Shown here piece after piece: positions 25,101-31,823 of a DNA stretch of 35,782 nt. Below the pieces are notes generated by a model. It searched no databases and was not told the DNA's origin. It saw only the letters and a program-made list of their open reading frames with translations. How positions within the stretch are numbered: position 1 is the stretch's first letter; every line of letters begins with the position of its first letter. The translations under genes and the position numbers were made by a program. The DNA comes from Bacteroidales bacterium UBA1208 (lineage in GTDB: Bacteria; Bacteroidota; Bacteroidia; Bacteroidales; P3): NCBI GenBank assembly GCA_002309955.1, contig DBXQ01000064.1, forward strand, positions 4,695 to 40,476, given 5' to 3'.

Positions 25101-26120
25101 ATGTCTATGAAAAGATTGACTATCACGGGAGGTGCTGGATTTATCGGTTCCAATTTGTGTGAATATTTTACTTCGAAGGGGTTTGAGGTAACATGCCTGG
25201 ATAATCTTTCGACGGGTTTTTTGCGTAATATAGAACATCTGAGGAATGTCCCTAACTTTCATTTTATAGAGGGCGACATCAGGGACTTGTCGACTTGCAG
25301 AAAGGTTGTTGAGAATTGTGACGTGGTGTTACATGAGGCTGCATTGGGCAGTGTACCACGTAGCATCAACGACCCCATTAATACAAATTCGAATAATATC
25401 GACGGTTTTCTGAATATGCTTGTTGCAGCACGAGATGCAGGTGTGAAGCGGTTTGTGTATGCTGCCAGTTCGTCAACTTATGGTGACAGCAAAATTCTGC
25501 CGAAAAAGGAGCATGAGATTGGACGTCCTCTCTCTCCGTATGCCATTACAAAGTTTGTAAACGAGCTTTACGCCAATGTGTTCTCGAATCTCTATGGGAT
25601 AGAAACTATTGGCCTTAGATATTTTAATGTATTTGGGCGACGTCAAGACCCCAATGGTGCCTATGCGGCTGTTATACCTCTATGGGTAAAGGCTTTGATG
25701 AATCATCAGTCGCCTTTCATCAATGGTGACGGCAGCTATTCGCGCGATTTCACATATATTGACAATGTGATTCAGGCGAACAGGTTGGCTGCGTTTATTC
25801 CTTCCGCTGAACTCAAGCAACATCTGGAAGTGTACAACGATTCACTACCGCCGACAAGCCCGAAAGACTCTGTCTTCAATGTGGCCTATGGAGGCAACAC
25901 AACACTCAATGCTTTATTCAGCTGCCTGCGCGACAATCTGTCTCGTTTCGATGCCGAAATTGCCCACATTGAACCCACATACCGGGAAAACCGACCAGGG
26001 GATATCCCTCACTCGCAAGCTTCGATTGCAAAGACGCAGTCAGTTCTCGGATATAGACCTGAGTTCGATGCTATCCGGGGATTTGGAGAGGCTTGTGAAT
26101 GGTATTGGAATAATTTGTAA
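25101..26120 (+). CDS. wbpP: UDP-N-acetylhexosamine 4-epimerase (WbpP/WbgU-like)
   Basis: A 339-residue extended SDR enzyme. The NAD-binding ITGGAGFIGSN is at 8-18, the catalytic SSSTYGDS at 123-130, and the YxxxK pair is Tyr147/Lys151 in SPYAITKFVNELYA. ALGSVPRSINDP (81-92) and SRDFTYIDNV are hallmarks of the subgroup that interconverts UDP-GlcNAc and UDP-GalNAc (or the uronic acids). Known role: cytoplasmic supply of UDP-GalNAc or UDP-GalNAcA for capsule and O-antigen. The precise substrate is inferred from the subgroup pattern, not proven. It is followed after 3 nt by a GT4 gene that may use its product. Confidence 0.85.
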   Translation: MSMKRLTITGGAGFIGSNLCEYFTSKGFEVTCLDNLSTGFLRNIEHLRNVPNFHFIEGDIRDLSTCRKVVENCDVVLHEAALGSVPRSINDPINTNSNNIDGFLNMLVAARDAGVKRFVYAASSSTYGDSKILPKKEHEIGRPLSPYAITKFVNELYANVFSNLYGIETIGLRYFNVFGRRQDPNGAYAAVIPLWVKALMNHQSPFINGDGSYSRDFTYIDNVIQANRLAAFIPSAELKQHLEVYNDSLPPTSPKDSVFNVAYGGNTTLNALFSCLRDNLSRFDAEIAHIEPTYRENRPGDIPHSQASIAKTQSVLGYRPEFDAIRGFGEACEWYWNNL

Positions 26121-26123
26121 GGT

Positions 26124-27053
26124 ATGAAGGTGTTTTTTGTCTGCAGCGGGAACAAGCAGGTAGGCGAGGTAAGTGCTTTTGTGCAATCACAATACGAGTC
26201 TCTTTGCCACGAGGGGATTGATTTAACACTGTTCCCTGTACGGGGAAAGGGGTGGAAATCATATGTACGGGCAGCCATCAAGTTGCGCCATGCCGTGAAG
26301 AAGGAGAGACCCGCAATCGTACATGCCCATTATTCGGTTTGTGGTTTGGTGGCAACGTTCGCTACACTGTTTTCACCAACCAAAGTGGTAGTATCAATTT
26401 TAGGTAGTTTCCCAAAAAGGAATTTTAAACTGAGGTGGGTCAGGTTCTTCATTAATCATGTGTGGAATGCTACAATTGTCAAATCACAGCGTACTGCAAA
26501 CCAGTTGGGCATTGAGCTTCCTGTCATCCCCAACGGAGTTAATTTGGAGCAATTCGAAATAACAGACCAAATGGAAGCTCGTACAGCCTGCGACTTCTCA
26601 GAAGGAAAGAAGTATATTATCTGGTGCTCCAATCCTTCCCGTGAGGAGAAGCGCTTCTGCTGGGCTGAGGAGGCCGTCAGGTTATTGCATGACGATAATG
26701 TCATTCTTTTTCCTGTTTATGACAAGCCTCACGATGAGGTGGTAAAATATTTCTGTGCAGCAGACCTTTTGCTGCTGACTTCGGTGTCGGAGGGATCCCC
26801 GAATGTAATCAAGGAGGCTATGGCTTGTAATTGTCCCATAGTAAGCACAGATGTGGGTGATGTCAGTTGGGTAACGCACGGCGTTGAGGGCACATATATC
26901 GCACCCTGTGGCGACACAAAGGCTCTGGCGAAATGCATCGGCCAGGCTTTAGCGAGAGGCAAACGCACTATAGGTCGAGAACGTATTCTCGAGCTGGGAC
27001 TTACGACAGATACGGTAGCAAAGAAAATCATTTCTATTTATGAGTCTATATAA
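26124..27053 (+). CDS. GT4 family glycosyltransferase
   Basis: A 309-residue, rather short GT-B enzyme. HAHYSVCGLVA (68-78) lies in the N-terminal domain. VIPNGVN (134-140) marks the domain linker, and SEGSPNVIKEAMACNCPIV (222-240) is the GT4 donor-binding signature with both glutamates. The shortness comes from a compact N-terminal domain, not from truncation. It overlaps the PaaK-like gene by 14 nt, so translation of the two is likely coupled. Donor unknown; UDP-GalNAc made by the preceding epimerase is a reasonable guess. Confidence 0.88.
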   Translation: MKVFFVCSGNKQVGEVSAFVQSQYESLCHEGIDLTLFPVRGKGWKSYVRAAIKLRHAVKKERPAIVHAHYSVCGLVATFATLFSPTKVVVSILGSFPKRNFKLRWVRFFINHVWNATIVKSQRTANQLGIELPVIPNGVNLEQFEITDQMEARTACDFSEGKKYIIWCSNPSREEKRFCWAEEAVRLLHDDNVILFPVYDKPHDEVVKYFCAADLLLLTSVSEGSPNVIKEAMACNCPIVSTDVGDVSWVTHGVEGTYIAPCGDTKALAKCIGQALARGKRTIGRERILELGLTTDTVAKKIISIYESI

Positions 27054-28437
27054 TTTTCTGGACGAATACTTGTTTTTACCTGTGGGCGACTTGGTAAATG
27101 GCAGCCATGTGGTAACGGAGTTAAGAAGGATGAGGCGTAACGATTTCCTCTCGGAAGATGAAATTCGCCACATTCAAAATACAAAGTTGCAGAAACTAAT
27201 AGTCCATTGCTACGAAACGGTACCGTACTATACACGGTTGTTTAAAAGAATAGGCATTACTCCAGACCAGATAAAATGCCGTGAGGACTTGTCTGTATTG
27301 CCTGTTCTCACCAAGCAAATTATCCGTGAAAACTACGATGACCTATTCAGTACAGCCATCAGTACGAGCCGAAGGCACATGGCTTCGACAGGTGGGAGTA
27401 CCGGCACACCATTGAGATTTTGCATAGACATGGCAGAGTGGAGTAGTTGGAAAGCCTCTACTCTCCGTGCCTGGGAATGGTACGGAATCCGCCTCGGCGA
27501 CAAAATTTTCTCGCTTGGGGGAAATTCCATCAATCAAAAGAAACACCTGTTTTCGCTCAAAGGTGCCTACGATCGCATCATTATGCGCAACCACAAGTTC
27601 AGCAGTGCAAATGTGACTGATGAGTGTATGCAAAGCCATTACGAAAACCTGATGAAAATCCGTCCTAAAGCCATCCGTGGCTACGGCTCGTCACTTTATA
27701 TTCTTGCACGGTATATAGAGAAAAACAATTTGCCGGTATGTCCTGTCAAAGCTGTATTGACAACCGGCGAAGTGTTGGTGGACGAATACCGGCGGAAATT
27801 GGAACAGGTATTCAATGCACCCGTATATGACGCCTATGGTGCTGGCGACGGGGGAATTTTGTCCCATGAATGCCCCAACCACCATGGGTTGCATATCAGC
27901 GAAGAGGAATGCATCATCGAAATTACTGACAAAAACGGCTATGTCGTCCCCGATGGTGAGGCAGGATATGTCTGTACCACAGACCTAAACAACTATGTAT
28001 TTCCTTTTGTTAGATATGATGTGGGGGACATGGCCACAATGAAAAAGGAACGATGTGACTGTGGAAGAAACACCCGGCTCATAAGCGAGGTGATGGGTAG
28101 AGCTGGCCGCCTTGTCTACAACAAAAAAGGAACGCCCATATCACCGCTTATGCTGTGGATTATGATGTATCCGAAGCTAAACTATCATATTCCTGAGCAT
28201 CAAAATGTGTATTCAAAGATAGATAAATTCCAGATTCGACAGGATAAAAAAGGCGACATAGACATTCTCTTAAAGCTTACAAATGCCAATGAACCCCGGG
28301 AACAGTTCTCCTACATAATAGAGAACTACCGCAACCACTTTGAAGGATCGGAGATCAATCTGCGGTTTGTCGATAATATTCCCTGCCTCCCATCGGGCAA
28401 GGAAGATTATTGTGTTTCAGAATATCAAATATCTTGA
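27040..28437 (+). CDS. PaaK/CapK-like adenylate-forming enzyme
   Basis: A 465-residue protein related to phenylacetate-CoA ligases and to CapK proteins of capsule loci. The P-loop-like STGGSTGTPL is at 116-125, YDAYGAGDGG at about 264-273 (the A5 region), and VRYDVGDM with the Cys-rich ERCDCGRNTRL in the C-terminal part. Family chemistry: activation of a carboxylic acid as an acyl-adenylate; the CapK branch is found in polysaccharide clusters without a proven substrate. It may prepare an acyl group for the hexapeptide acyltransferase encoded next. This is the second adenylate-forming enzyme in the locus, from a different branch than the one at 11843. Confidence 0.85.
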   Translation: MSLYNFLDEYLFLPVGDLVNGSHVVTELRRMRRNDFLSEDEIRHIQNTKLQKLIVHCYETVPYYTRLFKRIGITPDQIKCREDLSVLPVLTKQIIRENYDDLFSTAISTSRRHMASTGGSTGTPLRFCIDMAEWSSWKASTLRAWEWYGIRLGDKIFSLGGNSINQKKHLFSLKGAYDRIIMRNHKFSSANVTDECMQSHYENLMKIRPKAIRGYGSSLYILARYIEKNNLPVCPVKAVLTTGEVLVDEYRRKLEQVFNAPVYDAYGAGDGGILSHECPNHHGLHISEEECIIEITDKNGYVVPDGEAGYVCTTDLNNYVFPFVRYDVGDMATMKKERCDCGRNTRLISEVMGRAGRLVYNKKGTPISPLMLWIMMYPKLNYHIPEHQNVYSKIDKFQIRQDKKGDIDILLKLTNANEPREQFSYIIENYRNHFEGSEINLRFVDNIPCLPSGKEDYCVSEYQIS

Positions 28438-28450
28438 TTAGGATGAAATA

Positions 28451-28517
28451 ACGTGTATAGGATGTGTTAATGTGCAAATCAATTAACGAACTAACACATA
28501 TATGGATTAACGAATTC
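28451..28517 (+). repeat. Intergenic repeat family, copy 7 (forward)
   Basis: ACGTGTATAGGATGTGTTAA, then TGTGCAAATCAATTAACGAA, and a second partial unit GGATTAACGAATTC. It fills nearly the whole gap between the PaaK-like and hexapeptide acyltransferase genes. Confidence 0.7.
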
Positions 28518-28524
28518 GAAAGTT

Positions 28525-29016
28525 ATGCAATACGTAGAACGCCGAACACTTAAGTCAATTCTCAAAGGTATCTGGACACATACACTGTCGGATATTGCCA
28601 TGTTTACTTTCCCTTATCAGGTAACTACAACTATTCACCGATTACGGGGTGTGAAGATTGGAAAGCATAGCCATATATCAAGAGCTGTACTGCTGGACGA
28701 CCACAATCCCGAACTGATTGAAATCGGCAATGGCGTTTTCGTCACATATGGTGTGAAGATCATCTGTCACAAACGTGACATGGATTATTATACTCCCGGC
28801 ATCAAAGCAAAAAACTGGCCGTTCAAAACCGCTAAAGTCGTACTGAAAGATAATTGCCATATTGGCATCGGATCAATCATTATGCCTGGCGTTACGATAG
28901 GAGAAGGGGCAATCATTGGTGCCGGGAGTCTCGTTACCCACGATATACCTCCCTACAGCGTTGCAGTGGGCTCTCCGGCCAAGGTGGTCAAAACTTATCA
29001 ACCATCTGAAAATTAG
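28525..29016 (+). CDS. Left-handed beta-helix (hexapeptide) acyltransferase
   Basis: A 163-residue protein with hexapeptide repeats: KIGKHSHISRAVLLDD (45-60) and the C-terminal coils from IGIGSIIMPGVTIGEGAIIG (113-132) to SLVTHDIPPYSVAVGSPAK. This is the maltose/galactoside O-acetyltransferase-like group (WbbJ type). Known role: acyl (usually acetyl-CoA-dependent) transfer to a sugar hydroxyl or amino group in the cytoplasm. The start follows repeat copy 7 directly. It could act with the adenylate-forming enzyme upstream or independently with acetyl-CoA. Confidence 0.85.
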   Translation: MQYVERRTLKSILKGIWTHTLSDIAMFTFPYQVTTTIHRLRGVKIGKHSHISRAVLLDDHNPELIEIGNGVFVTYGVKIICHKRDMDYYTPGIKAKNWPFKTAKVVLKDNCHIGIGSIIMPGVTIGEGAIIGAGSLVTHDIPPYSVAVGSPAKVVKTYQPSEN

Positions 29017-29040
29017 TAGTTGTCTTAATATTATCTAACC

Positions 29041-30072
29041 GTGAAATATATTTTTGAGCTTAACCATCCCAAGCATTATTATCAATTCAAATTCATAATG
29101 CAGTCTCTACAGCAGCAGGGGCACAAGGTTCTTGTTCTTGCCCGCGACAAGGATGTTCTCCTAAAAGTATTGGAAGAAGAAAATATATCCTACACTATTT
29201 TCGGGCAACATCATAAGAGTATGTTAACCAAAATTCTCGGTTCTTTCTCGCTCATTAGGAACTATTTGTCTATCGCTCGCAAATATAAACCCGATGTTTT
29301 CATTTCAAAGGGGTCGTGGTATGGGGCATTCACCGCTAAACTGCTTCACAAGAGATCCGTCATATTCATCGATTCGGAGGTTGTAACCATCAATAATATT
29401 TTTGTGGTTCCGATATGTTCGAAGGTCATAACACCACAATCGTTTAAACTGAATTATGGCAAGAAGCACATCCGTATCCCGGGGATTTTTGAGGACTGCT
29501 ACCTCTCCCCCACCGTCTTCCATCCCAATCCAGAAATAATAAATCAATACAACCTCCAACAACCATACGCAATACTGCGTTTTGTCGGCTGGCAGGCAAA
29601 CCACGACGTTGGAAGGAACGGGTTTACCCTTGAACAAAAGGAGGCTTTGGTCAATGCCATCTCACAATATATGACTGTGTATATCTCCTCCGAAAAAGCC
29701 CTGCCACCCCATCTCGCTAAATACCAACTGCCCACCCCGGCTGCACTCATCCACCATGTACTAAGTGCCGCACATCTTTATGTTGGCGACTCCCAGACTA
29801 TGGCCGCCGAAGCCGCCCTTCTCGGGACTCCCGCCATACGCTCCAACTCGTTCGTCGGTCCCAACGACATGTCCAACTTCATCATGCTGCAAGACCAACA
29901 CCATCTGCTCCTTAATATTGCCGACCCACAACAGGCAATCAAACAGGCCGAGGCTCTTGCAGCTAATCCCCAGAAAACCCAATGGCAAGAACGCCGACAA
30001 AACTATTACAAAGAGACCGGTGACATCAACGCACAAATAGTCACAATTCTCACCGATATTCTGTCCGATTGA
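29041..30072 (+). CDS. DUF354 family protein, predicted GT-B-fold glycosyltransferase
   Basis: A 343-residue protein with the pattern of DUF354: start KYIFELNHPKHYYQFK, then VIFIDSEV near 104-111 and RFVGWQANHDVGRNGFT (about 180-196). Near the C-terminus is GDSQTMAAEAALLGTPAIR (254 onward), which resembles the nucleotide-sugar site of UDP-GlcNAc 2-epimerase/MurG-like GT-B proteins. The function is not established experimentally for most members. It starts with GTG at 29041; no nearer ATG fits the conserved N-terminus. From about this gene onward the + strand is again A/C-rich. Confidence 0.8.
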   Translation: MKYIFELNHPKHYYQFKFIMQSLQQQGHKVLVLARDKDVLLKVLEEENISYTIFGQHHKSMLTKILGSFSLIRNYLSIARKYKPDVFISKGSWYGAFTAKLLHKRSVIFIDSEVVTINNIFVVPICSKVITPQSFKLNYGKKHIRIPGIFEDCYLSPTVFHPNPEIINQYNLQQPYAILRFVGWQANHDVGRNGFTLEQKEALVNAISQYMTVYISSEKALPPHLAKYQLPTPAALIHHVLSAAHLYVGDSQTMAAEAALLGTPAIRSNSFVGPNDMSNFIMLQDQHHLLLNIADPQQAIKQAEALAANPQKTQWQERRQNYYKETGDINAQIVTILTDILSD

Positions 30073-30084
30073 TTCTAAGTAAGT

Positions 30085-30834
30085 ATGGATTTCACCATTA
30101 CAAAATACAGGCAATTTCTCAATGCCCTCATCCAAAGCGGCATCACTTTCCACCTTCGACACGATGTAGACCTCTTACCAAAAAACTCGCTTCGTACTGC
30201 TCTACTTGAAGACAGTCTTAATCTGAAAGCCACATACTACTTCCGTACAGTGCCTCAAAGTTTTGACCCCAAAATAATAACGGAAATAGCCGCCTTGGGA
30301 CACGAGATAGGCTACCACTACGAATCGCTCACTACCTGCAATGGCGACATAGATGCTGCCTATGCAGATTTCTGCCAAAACCTTCAACGCCTCCGGGATC
30401 TTATCCCCGTTACTTCTATCTGCATGCATGGCTCCCCACGAAGCCCTTTCGACAGCCGCGACCTTTGGAAACACTTCGACTACCATACATTGGGCATAAC
30501 TCACGAACCCTATTTTGACACCGATTTCAACACAACACTCTACCTCACCGACACCGGTCGCCGTTGGGATGGCTATAATGTAAGTCGGCGTGACAAAATC
30601 CCCCATCACCAAGACGAATGGACTCGTGCCGGTCTTTCCTTTCACACCACCGACCAAATCATCGCACAACTCCTCAATCCCCAATCCCCACTACACCAGT
30701 CAGGACTGAAACTACTCATTACCACTCATCCCCAACGATGGTCTCCTCCCGGTATATCTCATTTCAAAGAATATATCACACAAACCCTAAAAAACATAAT
30801 CAAAAAACAACTCATCCTCCGTTCGGCAAAATAG
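30085..30834 (+). CDS. Polysaccharide deacetylase-like protein (CE4 superfamily)
   Basis: A 249-residue TIM-barrel-type protein. It has an RHDVD motif (25-29) where CE4 enzymes have the catalytic/metal Asp pair, GHEIGYHYE (72-80) as the His-x-x-x-His-like metal region, CMHGSPRS (113-120) and TTHPQRW near 215. This is a divergent branch seen in O-antigen loci (WbmS-like in my memory). It has no signal peptide. It follows the DUF354 gene by 12 nt, and the two genes often occur together in glycan loci. It is only distantly similar to the deacetylase at 16837, so the locus has two different candidates for removal of acyl groups. Confidence 0.75.
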   Translation: MDFTITKYRQFLNALIQSGITFHLRHDVDLLPKNSLRTALLEDSLNLKATYYFRTVPQSFDPKIITEIAALGHEIGYHYESLTTCNGDIDAAYADFCQNLQRLRDLIPVTSICMHGSPRSPFDSRDLWKHFDYHTLGITHEPYFDTDFNTTLYLTDTGRRWDGYNVSRRDKIPHHQDEWTRAGLSFHTTDQIIAQLLNPQSPLHQSGLKLLITTHPQRWSPPGISHFKEYITQTLKNIIKKQLILRSAK

Positions 30835-30941
30835 AAAAACAGACTTTTCAAGAGTAATTAAGCCACCTAGAATATCTAATCCCAAAAACACACAATAAAA
30901 ATATGCAAACAGCGTTATTAAATATACATCTTTTCAAACCC

Positions 30942-31724
30942 ATGAAGACAAAACTTAAAATAGTATTTCTTACACTCTGCACTGCATTGGCATTCACCTC
31001 GTGCGTTACGCCCAGCCAAGTCAACTACCTTCAGGACATGCGTCATGGTAGTCAGATAGAACTTGAAAACAAATTTCAAGCAAGGATATGCCCATACGAC
31101 GAGTTGGACATATATGTATTCGGACCCGTTGACGATGAAAAACTTGTAAAGCCTTTCAATCTCAGCAATATGAGCATTGGCACCAGCTCTGGTGGCCAGC
31201 GTGGCGCATACCTTGTTGACGTCAATGGCGACATTCAGTTTCCCGTTCTGGGTTCCGTTCACGTTGCAGGTTTGACACGCCTTGAACTACAGGATACCCT
31301 TAAACATCGCCTCGAACGTGAAAGCCTGCTGAACCAAGCCGTAGTCATGGTGCGCTTCGCCAACTTCAAAATCTTCTTCCTCGGTGCCGAGGGGGGCAAA
31401 TCCATTACCATCACAAACGAACGTTGTACATTCCTCGAAGCCCTTGCTCTGTGCGGAGACCTAAGCGTATATACAAGCCGCAATAAAATTGCCGTCATGC
31501 GCGAAATTGACGGGAAAATGGTCATGCGCTACCTCGACCCACGCTCATCATCAGTCTTCCAAGACCCATTCTTCATGCTCCAGCAAAACGACTTCATCAT
31601 CACCCAAAACTACAATACCTCCACCACGCGTCAAGAAGCCCGAAACTTCGTCTCCATGTGGGTCTCCACAGCCATGTCCACCATTACCCTCGTCCTCACA
31701 GTCATAAATCTGATAAATAGATAA
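30942..31724 (+). CDS. wza: Wza-like outer-membrane polysaccharide export lipoprotein
   Basis: A 260-residue protein. From the ATG at 30942 a classic lipoprotein signal is seen: basic start KTKLK, hydrophobic core, then AFTSC with the lipidated Cys at 21. The upstream ATG (30903) would spoil the signal peptide and is rejected. A PES domain with YDELDIYVFGP (near 55-65) and SLBB-like beta-grasp segments (from about 140) follow, and a C-terminal hydrophobic helix (FVSMWVSTAMSTITLVLT) probably crosses the outer membrane. Known role: octameric channel for polysaccharide through the outer membrane, coupled to Wzc. It is followed by wzc after 99 nt. Confidence 0.92.
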   Translation: MKTKLKIVFLTLCTALAFTSCVTPSQVNYLQDMRHGSQIELENKFQARICPYDELDIYVFGPVDDEKLVKPFNLSNMSIGTSSGGQRGAYLVDVNGDIQFPVLGSVHVAGLTRLELQDTLKHRLERESLLNQAVVMVRFANFKIFFLGAEGGKSITITNERCTFLEALALCGDLSVYTSRNKIAVMREIDGKMVMRYLDPRSSSVFQDPFFMLQQNDFIITQNYNTSTTRQEARNFVSMWVSTAMSTITLVLTVINLINR

Positions 31725-31823
31725 AACGCATAACTATACAACAATAAATAGTTTTAGAGTAGGAGCATTGCCAACACCATCGTAAGATCATAAACAACAC
31801 CTCAAAAAACACCATACACCGCC

